Assembly: GCA_027494165.1 (NCBI GenBank)
Contig: JAOSJM010000001.1
Location: 1-64,000 of the forward strand
Direction: 5' to 3'
Origin: Acidimicrobiia bacterium
GTDB lineage: Bacteria; Actinomycetota; Acidimicrobiia; IMCC26256; JAOSJM01
Length of the DNA stretch: 64,000 nucleotides
This document shows positions 1 through 9,004 of the stretch, one piece after another. The notes beneath the pieces were generated by a model. That model saw only the letters and a program-made list of their open reading frames with translations, searched no databases and was not told the DNA's origin. The translations under genes and the position numbers were made by a program. The stretch's first letter is position 1. Every line of letters begins with the position of its first letter.

Positions 1-1
1 C

Positions 2-625
2 GACGGCGGAGGCTTCGCGGTGGTCAACTTCGGCGACGCGCCGAAGGGCTCGATCGGCCGGCCGTTCACCCCGTACCGCATCGTGGACGACGCCGACCGC
101 GACCTGCCGGTGGGGGAACCCGGGGAGCTCGTCTTCGAGGTCGACGACGCGAAGCGGCGCCGGGTGGAGTACTACAAGGACCCCGAGGCGTCCGACGCCC
201 GGATCCGCGAGGGGTGGTTCCGCACCGGTGACCTGGTCCGCGCGGACGACGAGGGCTTCCTCTACTTCGTCGACCGCAAGACCGACTCGCTGCGCCGACG
301 GGGCGAGAACATCTCCTCGTGGGAGGTCGAGCGGGAGCTCAACCGCCATCCGGCGGTCCTCGAGTCGGCCGTCTTCGGCGTGCCCTCGGAGCTCGGGGAG
401 GACGACGTGATGGCGGTCGTCGTGCTGCGCGAGGGCCGGACGCTGGCCCCCGAGGAGCTCGTCGCGTTCGCCGAGGAGCGGATGGCCTCCTTCATGGTCC
501 CCCGCTACGTCGAGGTGCGCGACGAGCTCCCCAAGACCGAGACCCACCGGGTCCAGAAGTCCGGGTTGAAGCAGCAGGGCGTGACCGTCGCGACCTGGGA
601 CCGCGAGGCCCGGGCCGGGGCGTAG
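2..625 (+). CDS. Class I adenylate-forming acyl-CoA ligase, C-terminal part (cut by window edge)
   Basis: C-terminal 207 residues of an AMP-binding acyl-CoA synthetase; the frame is already open at base 2, so the start lies outside the window and the ORF-track start at 20 is artificial. GWFRTGD followed by DRKTDSLRRRGENIS is the hinge and flexible-loop motif of the family. The C-terminal domain ends with a PKTETHRVQKSGL segment carrying the expected catalytic lysine. By family knowledge it activates a carboxylic acid with ATP and CoA; the loop wording resembles crotonobetaine/carnitine-CoA ligases, but the substrate cannot be told without the N-terminal part. A nitroreductase and an acyl-CoA dehydrogenase follow on the same strand, suggesting a catabolic operon. 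Confidence 0.9.
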   Translation, partial: DGGGFAVVNFGDAPKGSIGRPFTPYRIVDDADRDLPVGEPGELVFEVDDAKRRRVEYYKDPEASDARIREGWFRTGDLVRADDEGFLYFVDRKTDSLRRRGENISSWEVERELNRHPAVLESAVFGVPSELGEDDVMAVVVLREGRTLAPEELVAFAEERMASFMVPRYVEVRDELPKTETHRVQKSGLKQQGVTVATWDREARAGA

Positions 626-650
626 GCCGGAGACCCAGGAGGAGGCTGGC

Positions 651-1433
651 GTGGAGCTCCAGGAGGCGATCGGCACGAGGCGCAGCTACCGGTTCCTGCT
701 CCCCCACAAACCGGTCGAGCTGGAGAAGATCCAGAAGATGCTCGAGGCGGCCCGGCTGGCCTCGTTCTGGGGCAACGTCCAGGCCCTGCGGGCGGTGGTG
801 GTGCGGCGTGAGCACGCCTCCGAGGAGGTGATGGACGCGCTGTTCGCGCTCGTGGCCGGGTTCCAGATCCGGCGGGCCCCCGTCGTGATCGTCTGGTACC
901 TGGACTACGCCGCGCTCGACGTGCAGGGCGACCGCCTCGAGGAGCTGGTGCGGGCCCGGGCCCTCGGCGTCGACGAGGACGCGGCGCTGGCGTTCCTCGA
1001 CGAGACGCTCATCCCGTTCTTCGAGGCGGCCATGCCCCACATCAAGCAGACGGGGCTCACCGACCTCGACTGCGGTCAGGGGATCGCCCAGGCCACGCTC
1101 GTGGCCGTCGAACAGGGGTTGGGGACCTGCCTGCTCGGTAGCGCGAAGGCCGAGGATCTGAAGCGCGTGCTGAGCCTGCCCGAGACCGCCAAGGTGCTCG
1201 TGCTCCAGTGCGTGGGCTACCCGGCGGAGACCCGCGAGGCCGGTGGCCAGCGGCCCCGCCTGCCCTTCGAGGAGCTCTACTCGCTCGACGCGTGCGGCAC
1301 CCCTTTTCCGCGCGACCCGGACGTGGTCCAGGACCTCCGGGATTCGAGGATGCTCCAGGAGCCGGCGCCGCTGCCCTGGCGCCAGGAGGAGCTCGACATG
1401 CTCCAGCGGGCCCTCGACCTGCCGGACTTCTAG
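651..1433 (+). CDS. Nitroreductase family protein
   Basis: 260-residue FMN-dependent nitroreductase-like protein. The N-terminal IGTRRSYR segment is the usual phosphate-binding start of the fold, and the GLGTCLLGS segment near residue 160 matches the second conserved block. A GTG start at 651 is chosen because an AGGAGG-type ribosome site lies about 9 bases upstream. The roughly 45 residues after the core are an unusual C-terminal extension. It sits 25 bases after the acyl-CoA ligase and just before an acyl-CoA dehydrogenase, so a redox role in the same acyl-CoA pathway is possible. The substrate is unknown; reduction of an enone or quinone is as likely as a nitro group. Confidence 0.85.
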   Translation: MELQEAIGTRRSYRFLLPHKPVELEKIQKMLEAARLASFWGNVQALRAVVVRREHASEEVMDALFALVAGFQIRRAPVVIVWYLDYAALDVQGDRLEELVRARALGVDEDAALAFLDETLIPFFEAAMPHIKQTGLTDLDCGQGIAQATLVAVEQGLGTCLLGSAKAEDLKRVLSLPETAKVLVLQCVGYPAETREAGGQRPRLPFEELYSLDACGTPFPRDPDVVQDLRDSRMLQEPAPLPWRQEELDMLQRALDLPDF

Positions 1434-1470
1434 GGCCGGCCCGGGAGGGCGGCCGAGGAAGGGCGTACCG

Positions 1471-2655
1471 ATGATCGACCTCGACTTCGACCTCACCGAC
1501 GAGGAGCGGGCCCTGCGTGACACGGTGCACGCCTTCGCGGCGGAGGTGATGCGCCCGGCCGGGGAGGAGCTCGACAGGCTCCCGGACCCCGCCCAGGTCG
1601 TCGCGCCCGACTCCGTCCTCTGGGAGGTGTTCCGCCGCCACCGGGAGCTCGGGCTCGACGAGATCACCGCCGCGACCGACCTGACGCCCGTGCAACAGGT
1701 CCGGATGCGCTGCATCGTCTCCGACGAGCTGGGCTGGGGCGATGCCGGGCTCGCCATCAGCCTCGGCGTGTCGGGCTTCCCCCGGAACCTGGCGCTCATG
1801 TCGGGCCACCCCGAGCTGATCGAGCGCTTCGGCGGCGGCGACGTGATCGGGTGCTGGCCCATCACCGAGCCCGACCACGGCAGCGACGTCCTCGTGAACT
1901 TCGGCGACCTCTCGTCCCAGCACGGCGCGCCCAACTGCGTCGCCCGCAAGGACGGCGACTCCTTCGTGGTCAACGGCCAGAAGTCGGCCTGGGTCTCCAA
2001 CGGGACCATCGCGACGGCCGCGGCCCTGTTCTGCGCCGTCGACCTCGGCGACGGTCCTGCCGGCATGGGGGCCCTGGTCGTGCCCCTCGACGCGCCGGGC
2101 GTCACCCGCGGGAAGCCCCTCGACAAGATCGGCCAGCGAGCCCTCAACCAGGGCGAGATCTTCTTCCAGGACGTGCGGCTGCCGGCCCATCACCTCGTGG
2201 TGAGCCCCGAGGTGGCGGCCCTGGCCAAGGACATGGTGCTGTGCCAGGCGAACGGGGGGATGGGACTCGTCTTCGCGGGCCTGGCCCGGGCCGCGCTGGA
2301 GATGGCCGTCGACTACGCGAAGGAGCGGGTGCAGGGTGGCGTGCCGATCATCCGGCACCAGAGCGTGCGGGCCCGGCTGTTCGAGATGTACCGCAAGGTC
2401 GCGGCGGCCCGGGCCCTCGCCCGCCACGCGGCGCTCACGACGGCCGTCGCACCCCGCGTGGAGCTGGCCGTGGCCTCGAAGGTGACGGCCACCCAGACCG
2501 CGTTCGAGGTGGCGAGCGGGGCGCTCCAGATCTTCGGGGGCAACGGTCTCAGCCGTGAGTACCCGATCGAGAAGCTGCTGCGCGACGCCCGGGCCTCGAT
2601 GGTCGAGGACGGCTGCAACGAGGTGCTGGGCCTCGTCGCGGCCGAGCGCCTCTGA
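1471..2655 (+). CDS. Acyl-CoA dehydrogenase family protein
   Basis: 394-residue flavoprotein of the acyl-CoA dehydrogenase fold. The N-terminal helical domain begins LTDEERALRDTVHAFA, the middle beta domain holds CWPITEPDHGSDV, and the C-terminal domain holds QIFGGNGLSREYPIEKLLRD. The usual EGTSEIQ block is replaced by MVEDGCNEVLGL, which still has a glutamate at the expected catalytic place. ATG 1471 is preferred over upstream in-frame codons because homology begins there; the ORF track start at 1243 is inside the nitroreductase gene. It probably oxidises the CoA ester made by the upstream ligase, passing electrons to ETF. The divergent C-terminal motif makes the exact substrate class unclear. 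Confidence 0.92.
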   Translation: MIDLDFDLTDEERALRDTVHAFAAEVMRPAGEELDRLPDPAQVVAPDSVLWEVFRRHRELGLDEITAATDLTPVQQVRMRCIVSDELGWGDAGLAISLGVSGFPRNLALMSGHPELIERFGGGDVIGCWPITEPDHGSDVLVNFGDLSSQHGAPNCVARKDGDSFVVNGQKSAWVSNGTIATAAALFCAVDLGDGPAGMGALVVPLDAPGVTRGKPLDKIGQRALNQGEIFFQDVRLPAHHLVVSPEVAALAKDMVLCQANGGMGLVFAGLARAALEMAVDYAKERVQGGVPIIRHQSVRARLFEMYRKVAAARALARHAALTTAVAPRVELAVASKVTATQTAFEVASGALQIFGGNGLSREYPIEKLLRDARASMVEDGCNEVLGLVAAERL

Positions 2656-2659
2656 GCCC

Positions 2660-3880
2660 GTGTCCGAGCGCCGGGTGCCGCTGGGGCGCCTCTTCGTCGC
2701 CAGCGGGACGATGTCCCTGGGTTACGGGTCGATCTTCACCCTCCTCGCCGAGATGCGGGATCGGTTCGGGTTCAGCGAGACCGGCGTCGGCGCCATCGCC
2801 GGGGTGGGGTTCCTGGCCGGGTTCGCGGCCCAGGTCGGCCTGGCCCGCTTCGCCGACCGGGGCCACGCCCGCCGGATGGTGCGGACCGGCCTGGTCACGG
2901 CCTGCGCGGCGCTCGTGTGGATGGCCTTCGCCACCGAGCTGTGGCAGTTCGTCGCCGCCCGCCTCGTGCTCGGCCTCGGCTCGGGGGCCGTGGGACCCGC
3001 GTTGCGGCGGGTCGTGATCGTCAGCGACCCGGAGCGGATCGGCGACAACCTGGGTCGGCTCGCCGCCGCCGAGGTGGGGGGCTTCGTCCTCGGCCCCCTG
3101 ATCTCCGGGGTGCTCGCCCAGGTGGCCGGGTTGCGGGCGCCCTTCGTGTTCCTCGCCGTCTGCTGCGCCCTGCTCCTCTCGGTCGTGGCCCCGGTCGACC
3201 TGACGGTCGGCGGGGTCTCGAGCGAGCGGCGGGTGGCCCGGGCCCTCCTCCGCCGGCCGGCGGTCCTCGCCGGGATGGCCTCGGGGGTCGCCTTCGCGGT
3301 CACCCTCGGGACGTTCGAGTCGGTCTGGGCCGTGCTGCTCACCGACCGTGGGGCGCAGACCTGGTTCATCGGCGTGACGCTCAGTCTCTTCACGATCCCC
3401 ATGGTCGTGCTGGCGCCGTCCGCCGGTCGGTGGGCGCAGCGGTACGGGCCCGTCAGGACCGCGGCGATCGGGATCTCGATCGCCATCCCGTGCACGTTCT
3501 CCTACGGGCTGATCGGGAGCGTGGCCGGCCTGCTCGCCGTGTCGCTGGTGCACGCCTTCGGCGACGCCCTGACCTTCCCCTCCAACCAGGTGGCGGTCGC
3601 CCTGGCGAGCCCGCGGGAGCACCTCGCCTCGGCCCAGGGCATGTACGGAGCGGTGAACACGGTCACCGCCGGCCTGGCGGCCGGGCTCTCGGCCACGGTG
3701 TACGACCACGCCGGACCCACGGTCCTCTTCACCTCGGTCTCGCTGGTGATGGCCGGGGCGCTCGCCGTCGCCGTCGTGCTCGGTCGCGAGCTGCTCGGCC
3801 CTCCGGTCGCTTCCGACGTCACGGGGGTCGGGCCCGAGGGCGAACCGCCGGGGGCCGCGCCGGCCGCCGTCGCGCCGTAG
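2660..3880 (+). CDS. Major facilitator superfamily transporter
   Basis: 406-residue MFS permease with about 12 hydrophobic spans. Inner-loop signatures of the family are visible between helices 2 and 3 (RFADRGHARRMVRTG) and in the second half (APSAGRWAQRYGPVRT). GTG 2660 is chosen; it lies five bases past the acyl-CoA dehydrogenase stop codon, so the two are likely co-translated. The C-terminal tail is short and Pro/Ala/Gly-rich. In the context of acyl-CoA catabolism it may import or export the substrate of the pathway, but MFS sequence alone does not show the substrate or the direction of transport. Confidence 0.88.
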   Translation: MSERRVPLGRLFVASGTMSLGYGSIFTLLAEMRDRFGFSETGVGAIAGVGFLAGFAAQVGLARFADRGHARRMVRTGLVTACAALVWMAFATELWQFVAARLVLGLGSGAVGPALRRVVIVSDPERIGDNLGRLAAAEVGGFVLGPLISGVLAQVAGLRAPFVFLAVCCALLLSVVAPVDLTVGGVSSERRVARALLRRPAVLAGMASGVAFAVTLGTFESVWAVLLTDRGAQTWFIGVTLSLFTIPMVVLAPSAGRWAQRYGPVRTAAIGISIAIPCTFSYGLIGSVAGLLAVSLVHAFGDALTFPSNQVAVALASPREHLASAQGMYGAVNTVTAGLAAGLSATVYDHAGPTVLFTSVSLVMAGALAVAVVLGRELLGPPVASDVTGVGPEGEPPGAAPAAVAP

Positions 3881-3885
3881 CGACC

Positions 3886-4788
3886 GTGGGGCGCGCGGTG
3901 GAGGATCGTGCGCGCCGGGCCGGTACGGGTGCCCGTCGCCGCTGGAACGGCGACGAGGGCGCGCTGTGGGCCGCCGAGCGGGAGCGCTTCGACCGCATGC
4001 TCGGGCCCCCGGGGGAGGCCCTGCTCGCCGCCGCGGGCCCGGTCGCGGGTGAGTGGGTGCTCGACGCCGGCTGCGGAGCCGGGGCCCTGGTGCTCGAGGC
4101 TGCCCGGTGCGTGGGTCCGTCGGGCCGGGCGGTCGGGCTCGACGTCTCGGCCCTGCTCCTCGACGTGGCCCGCCGGCGGACCGTGGCCGCCGGTCTCCCC
4201 GTGGAGCTGGTGGTGGCCGACGCCGGAGCACCCCCGTTCCGGGCCGGGGTCTTCGACGTGGTGATCAGCCGCTTCGCCGCCAACCTCCTCCCCGACCCGG
4301 CCGCCGCCCTCGGCCGCCTGGCCCGGGCGCTGCGGACCGGTGGCCGCCTCGCCCTCGCCTGCTGGCGGGACCCCGCCGCGAACGACTGGAGTGCCCTGCC
4401 GCGAGAGGCGGTGGCCGCGGTCCTGGGGCTCGCCTCGATCCCCGAGCCCGACGAGCCGGCCGCCTTCGCCTTCGCCGAGGCGGGCCACGTCGAGGAGGTC
4501 CTCGATGCGGCCGGCTTCGAGCACGTCCGCCTCGAGCCCCACGAGGAGCGGCTGTGGGTGGGCGACGACGTCGGGGACGCGGTGGGCTTCTTCGCCGCGG
4601 CCGCCGGTGCCGGGCTGCGGGGGGCCGTCCCGCCGGTCGTCCTCGGCGAGATCCTGGCCACGCTGTCGGACCGGCTGGCCGGCTTCGCCGGCCCCGGCGG
4701 CGTCCGGCTGCCCTCGTCGTGGTGGATCGTCACCGCGTCCCGCGCCCGGGGACCGGTGGGCCCCGGCCGGTCCCCGGAGCGGGGCTAG
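3886..4788 (+). CDS. Class I SAM-dependent methyltransferase
   Basis: About 300 residues. Motif I (VLDAGCGAGALVLEAA) lies near residue 55, an acidic strand end (GLDVS) follows, and DVVISRFAANLLPDP is the motif IV region, as in UbiE/Methyltransf_11 proteins. In-frame GTG codons at 3886 and 3898 are both possible; 3886 lies five bases after the MFS stop. The ORF track runs this frame far upstream (2917), but that part is a shadow of the MFS gene. The substrate cannot be deduced. It ends the first plus-strand gene run. Confidence 0.85.
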   Translation: MGRAVEDRARRAGTGARRRWNGDEGALWAAERERFDRMLGPPGEALLAAAGPVAGEWVLDAGCGAGALVLEAARCVGPSGRAVGLDVSALLLDVARRRTVAAGLPVELVVADAGAPPFRAGVFDVVISRFAANLLPDPAAALGRLARALRTGGRLALACWRDPAANDWSALPREAVAAVLGLASIPEPDEPAAFAFAEAGHVEEVLDAAGFEHVRLEPHEERLWVGDDVGDAVGFFAAAAGAGLRGAVPPVVLGEILATLSDRLAGFAGPGGVRLPSSWWIVTASRARGPVGPGRSPERG

Positions 4789-4791
4789 CCT
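4786..4791 (+). promoter_or_regulatory. Candidate -10 box (TAGCCT) for the Ldh2-type gene
   Basis: TAGCCT fits the actinobacterial TANNNT -10 pattern and lies about 30 bases before the ATG at 4823, which has its own AAGGGGAAG ribosome site. The box overlaps the end of the methyltransferase gene. No convincing -35 is visible. Confidence 0.35.
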
Positions 4792-4822
4792 GCCGTGACC
4801 GGGTGCGCAAGGGGAAGCCGGG

Positions 4823-5923
4823 ATGAGCGGATCGGGCGAACCGGGGGCGCGCGTCGACGCCGCCGCACTCCGGCGGTTCACGTCGGCGGTGCTCCGGACG
4901 TACGACGTGCCGGTCGAGCACGCCGATCTCACCGCCGAGGTGCTCGTCGCCGCCGACGCCTGCGGCATCGACTCCCACGGCGTCTCCCGCCTCGGCCTCT
5001 ACACGCTGAAGCTCGAGCGGGGGCTGGTGAACCCCCGACCGCGGCCCCGGATCGTCCGGGAGACGGCGACGACCTGTGTCGTCGACGGCGACAACGGGCT
5101 GGGGCCGGTCGCCGCTGTCCTGGCCATGGACTGGTGCATCGAGCGGGCCCGCGACGTCGCGGTGGCCTGCGCCAGCGTCGGGCACGGCAACCACTACGGG
5201 ATCGCCGGCTGGTACGCCCGCCGGGCCCTCCCGCACGCCATGATCGGCCTCAGCCTCACCAACGCCACGTCCCTCGTCGCGCCCACCTTCGGGCGCCGGC
5301 CCCTCCTGGGCACCAACCCGATCGCGGTGGCCGTCCCCGCGGGCCGGGAACGGCCGTTCGTCCTCGACATGGCCACCAGCGCGGTGTCGGCGGGCAAGCT
5401 CCAGCTCGCCATGGCCGCAGGGGAACCCATACCCGAGGGGTGGGCCGTCGACGCCGAGGGCCGCGGCACCACCGACCCGCTCGCCGGGTTCGGCGGCGCG
5501 CTGCTGCCGCTCGGGAGCACGCGTGAGCTGGGCAGCCACAAGGGCTACGGCCTCGCCGTCGTGGTCGACGTGCTCTCGGCGCTGCTGTCGGGGGCCGCGT
5601 TCGGGCCGCACTGCCTCAGCCTCACCTCGGAGCTCGACCAGGTGGCGAACGTCGGGCACTTCTTCGCCGCGGTCCGCGTCGACGCCTTCCGCCCGTTCGA
5701 GGAGTTCACCGCGGCCATGGACGACATGATCCGCGGGTTGCGCGAGGCGCCGCCCGCGCCCGGGCACGACCGGGTCGTCGTGGCCGGCGAGCCGGAGCTG
5801 GACGAGGAGGATCGGAGGGGGCGCGAGGGCATTCCGCTCGACGCCGGGACGGTCGAGTCGCTGCGCGGCCTGGCGGTCGAACGCCGGTGCGAGGACGAGC
5901 TGGGCGCGCTCCTCGGACGGTAG
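4823..5923 (+). CDS. Ldh2/malate-dehydrogenase-type NAD(P)H oxidoreductase
   Basis: 366-residue protein of the Ldh_2 family (malate, ureidoglycolate, delta1-piperideine-2-carboxylate type dehydrogenases), which does not use a Rossmann fold. The catalytic DSHGVSRLGLY block is near residue 50, GHGNHYGIAGWYARRA near residue 120, and the LLGTNPIA and LDMATS blocks follow near 160-180. ATG 4823 has a good ribosome site. By family knowledge it reduces a 2-oxo acid or cyclic imine with NAD(P)H. Nothing nearby fixes the substrate. The length is normal for the family and the frame is intact. Confidence 0.9.
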   Translation: MSGSGEPGARVDAAALRRFTSAVLRTYDVPVEHADLTAEVLVAADACGIDSHGVSRLGLYTLKLERGLVNPRPRPRIVRETATTCVVDGDNGLGPVAAVLAMDWCIERARDVAVACASVGHGNHYGIAGWYARRALPHAMIGLSLTNATSLVAPTFGRRPLLGTNPIAVAVPAGRERPFVLDMATSAVSAGKLQLAMAAGEPIPEGWAVDAEGRGTTDPLAGFGGALLPLGSTRELGSHKGYGLAVVVDVLSALLSGAAFGPHCLSLTSELDQVANVGHFFAAVRVDAFRPFEEFTAAMDDMIRGLREAPPAPGHDRVVVAGEPELDEEDRRGREGIPLDAGTVESLRGLAVERRCEDELGALLGR

Positions 5924-5933
5924 GGCTAGGGTC

Positions 5934-7024
5934 GTGGCGCGTGGCCCGGGGGAGCGACTCGCCGCCGCGCTCGTCACGGTGCTGGCCGCCGCGGCGTGCA
6001 GCGGCTCGGACGGCGGCGGCCCCGCGGCCGACGCGGCCCCGGCGACCACCGCCGGGGCCTCGACCACGACCGCGGTCACGGCATGCGACCCGGCCCGTCC
6101 GGCCCCGTCCGGCCGTGAGCGCCGGACGACGGTCCACGACGGGATCGAGCGCGAGTACACGTTGAGCATCCCCGCGTCGTACGACGGCGCCACGCCCGCG
6201 CCGCTCCTCCTCAACCTGCACGGCTTCGGCGGGACGGCCGACGCCCAGGACGAGCGGACCGGGCTCCCCGAGGCGGGCGGGGCGCGGGGCTACGTGGTGG
6301 TCACGCCCCAGGGCCTGCCGATCTCCATCCCCTCCGGGATCCCCGGCGCCGGCGACGCCGCGCGCTTCGAGGGCATCCCCTTCTGGAACTTCTTCGGATC
6401 GGGCGAGGTGGACTTCGGCGGCGCGGTCCTCCCGGGTGGCGTCGACCCGAGCGAGCTCGGGGCGGACGACGTGGGCTTCCTGTCCGGGCTCCTCGACGAG
6501 CTCGAGGAGGAGCTCTGCGTCGACCCCGACCGCTTCTACTCCACCGGGATGTCGAACGGTGCCGGCATGACCACCACGCTCGGGTGCGAGCTGGGCGAGC
6601 GGCTGGCGGCCATCGCCCCCGTCTCGGGGGTGAACCTCACCGGTCGCTGCCCCGGGGACGCTCCGGTGTCGGTCCTCGCCGTCCACGGCGACGCGGACCC
6701 GGCCGTGGTCTACGAGGGGGCAGCCTGATGGGCTTCCGGCTGGGGAACCCGTCGGTGCCCGGGCGCATGGCGGCCTGGGCCGAGCGTGACGGGTGCGATC
6801 CGGAGTCCGAGACCGACGTGCCCCTCCCGGGGGTCGTCGTGACACGGTGGGTGGGCTGCGAGGACGGCACCGAGGTGGAGCTGTGGACGATCGCGGGCTG
6901 GGAGCACGAGTGGCCGCGGGCGTCGTCGCCCGGGGAGCCGGGTGTGATCGACGCCACCGAGCTCGTCCTCGACTTCTTCGACGACCACCGCCGGGTGGGC
7001 CCGGCCGGACCGGCCGGCCTGTGA
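5934..7024 (+). CDS. Secreted PHB-depolymerase/feruloyl-esterase-like lipoprotein, frame broken near 6715
   Basis: LpqC-type alpha/beta hydrolase. The first frame gives a lipoprotein-like signal ending in LAAAAC, LNLHGFGGTAD (oxyanion region), the nucleophile elbow GMSNGAG and HGDADPAV, then stops at 6728. The protein clearly continues in the next frame as GGSLMGFRLGNPSVPGRMAAWAER and ends with a WEHEWP block that would hold the catalytic histidine. Adding one G to the GGGGG run at about 6715 restores YEGGSLMGF and gives 363 residues. It probably cleaves ester bonds outside the membrane. Either an assembly error or a true frameshift that would separate the nucleophile from its histidine. Confidence 0.8.
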
Positions 7025-7040
7025 CCCGCCGGCCCGGCGC

Positions 7041-7822
7041 TCAGGTGCCCGGCTCGGAGAGCTGGATGACGCCGAAGGTGGCGCCCTGGGGGTCGGTGAT
7101 CACGGCCATCCGGCCCGGGGGATGTCCATCGGCTCGGCCTGGATGGTGCCCCCGTGGGCCCGGGCCGTGGCGACCGCGTCGTCGCAGTCGTCGACCGCGC
7201 AGTACACGAACCAGTGGGAGGGGATCCCCTCCATCGGCGGCTTCATGGCGCCCGCGACCCCCCGGCCGTCGAGCATGAAGGCGGTGTACTCGGTGCCTCC
7301 CATGTCGGCGGTCTCGGCCTTCCAGCCGAGCAGCTGCTCGTAGAAGGCCGACGCCTTCCCGACCTCGGGGGTGAGGAGCTCGTTCCAGGTGAGGGTGCCG
7401 TGCTCGTGGACCAGCTCGGCGCCGATGTGCTGGCCGGGCTGCCAGAGGCAGAGCACCGCACCGGCGGGGTCGGCGACCACCGCCATGCGGCCGGCCTCCA
7501 TGACGTCCATGACCGGCGCGACGACGGTGCCGCCGGCCCGGCCGACCGTGGCGGTCGCCGCCTCGACGTCGGCCACGGTCACGTACGTGCTCCACATCGG
7601 GGGCATGCCCTGGGCCGCCATCTCGGGGGAGAGCTGCATCATCCCGGCCGCGGCCTTCCCGTGGCGGGTGGCCATGACGTAGGGGGTCCCCTGGTCGGTC
7701 GGCTCCTCGGTGTACTCCCAGCCGAAGAGCCGGGCGTAGAAGGACCGGGCGGCGGACGGGTCGGGGGTGGCGAGGTCCACCCAGGACGGCGTGCCGGGGG
7801 CGTGCTCGGTGCGCTCGGGCAT
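7041..7822 (-). CDS. VOC family protein with two glyoxalase-like domains, frame broken near 7113
   Basis: Two vicinal-oxygen-chelate domains in tandem: WVDLATPDPSAARSFYARLFGW (domain 1) and WNELLTPEVGKASAFYEQLLGW (domain 2). Each domain should end in a GRMAVVADPAGA-like strand. The second one (GRMAVITDPQGATFGV) is found only after a frame change near 7113. One extra C in the minus-strand CCCCC run restores DIPPGRMAVITDPQ and gives 260 residues. ATG 7822 has an AGGAG site. By family knowledge these proteins bind a metal and act on small hydroxylated or peptide substrates; several are antibiotic-resistance or unknown-function proteins, and no specific role can be assigned. Confidence 0.85.
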
Positions 7823-7854
7823 GACGGTGCTCCTGGGTCGGTGCACCCCGCAAC

Positions 7855-8811
7855 CTACCCCCGGCCCACCGCTCCCGTGGTTCGCCCCCTGACCCGGCGG
7901 GGCACCGGTACCCGCAGCGCCTCGCGGGCCGCGACCACGTCGGGGTGCACGGGCCGGGCCTCGGCCAGGAACGCCTGCTCGTCGGGGTACCGGGACGAGA
8001 AGTGGGTGAGCACGAGACGCCGAGCCCCGGCCTCCCGGGCGATCTCGGCCGCCTGGCGGGCGGTGAGGTGGCCCGTCTCCTCGGCCCGGTCCGCCTCGGC
8101 CTCGAGGAACGTCGACTCGCACACGAGCAGGTCCACGCCGGCGGCGAGCTCGAGCGCGCCCTCGCAGCGGCGCGTGTCCATCACGAAGGCCGCGGCCTGG
8201 CCGGGCCGTTCGACGCTCACGTCCTCGACCGACACCGTGCGGCCCCCCGAGTCGCGGAGCCGTCCCTCCCGGAGGAGCTCCCCGACCGCGGGGCCCTCGA
8301 TCCCCGCCGCGGCCAGCCGGTCGGGCAGGAGGGTCCGGCCGGGCCGCTCTTCGAACCGGTACCCCCACGCCTCCACCGGGTGGTCGAGGAGGCGGGCCGA
8401 CACCACCAGCGGCCCGCTCTCGTCGATCGCGCCCGACCGGGTCACGGGCCGGTACGGGGTGTCCGCCCGGTCGTCGAAGACCGAGGCGTGCCGGAGCCGG
8501 TCGAGGTGCTCCCGGCCCGAGGCGGGGTGGTGGATCGGCACCGGGCGGGTGATCCCGTCGAGCGAGAGGCGCTGGACGATGCCCGGGAGCCCGAGGCAAT
8601 GGTCGCCGTGGAAGTGGGTGATGCAGATCCGGGTCACCCGGCCGACCGGTACCCCGGCGACGGCCATCTGCCGCTGGGTCCCCTCGCCGGGGTCGAGCAG
8701 GATCCCCTCGCCGTCCCACCGCAGCAGGGCGCCGTGGTGGTTCCGGCGGCGGGTGGGCACCTGCGACGCGGTGCCGAGCACGACGAGCTCCCGGGTGGAC
8801 ACGGCGCCCAT
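7855..8811 (-). CDS. rnz: Ribonuclease Z-like metallo-beta-lactamase fold nuclease
   Basis: 318-residue MBL-fold protein. The zinc motif THFHGDHCLGLPG near residue 65 and the N-terminal PTRRRNHHGALL block are characteristic of RNase Z, which cuts 3-prime trailers from pre-tRNA. FVMDTRRCEGALELAAGVDLLVCE and LTHFSSRY supply the later metal ligands. M17 of the ORF-track frame (8811) or the GTG three codons later is the likely start; the first 16 codons of the longer ORF are basic and unlike the family. It is divergent from the double TetR gene at 9005. Confidence in RNase Z over a generic MBL hydrolase is good but not absolute. Confidence 0.82.
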   Translation of the reverse strand: MGAVSTRELVVLGTASQVPTRRRNHHGALLRWDGEGILLDPGEGTQRQMAVAGVPVGRVTRICITHFHGDHCLGLPGIVQRLSLDGITRPVPIHHPASGREHLDRLRHASVFDDRADTPYRPVTRSGAIDESGPLVVSARLLDHPVEAWGYRFEERPGRTLLPDRLAAAGIEGPAVGELLREGRLRDSGGRTVSVEDVSVERPGQAAAFVMDTRRCEGALELAAGVDLLVCESTFLEAEADRAEETGHLTARQAAEIAREAGARRLVLTHFSSRYPDEQAFLAEARPVHPDVVAAREALRVPVPRRVRGRTTGAVGRG

Positions 8812-8969
8812 TCTCGGTCGCGACCACGGCCACCGGCGAGCGCCGCCGCGCCGCCACATGTGGCCGACCGCGTCCGCTTCGAGGCGGTACGAAGCGTGGC
8901 ACGGTGGGCCGAATCCGTGGCAGAGTGTTGGGACCTTGTGAGCAGATGGTGCGATCCGAGCGCGCCCGG

Positions 8970-8975
8970 TAGGGT
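8970..8975 (+). promoter_or_regulatory. Candidate -10 box (TAGGGT) for the double TetR gene
   Basis: TAGGGT matches TANNNT and lies 29 bases before the GTG at 9005. The intergenic region between the divergent rnz and TetR genes is about 190 bases. No clean inverted repeat that would serve as the TetR operator was found by eye. Confidence 0.35.
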
Positions 8976-9004
8976 GTCAGGGAGTCGCAACGGGAACGGG
9001 CGCC

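Noticed and set aside
492-2147. 551-codon minus-strand ORF
   Set aside because: Antisense shadow of nitroreductase and acyl-CoA dehydrogenase; no family motifs.
6700-6735. Programmed -1 frameshift in the esterase gene
   Set aside because: No heptameric slippery site with downstream structure is evident, and the same kind of break occurs in many unrelated genes.
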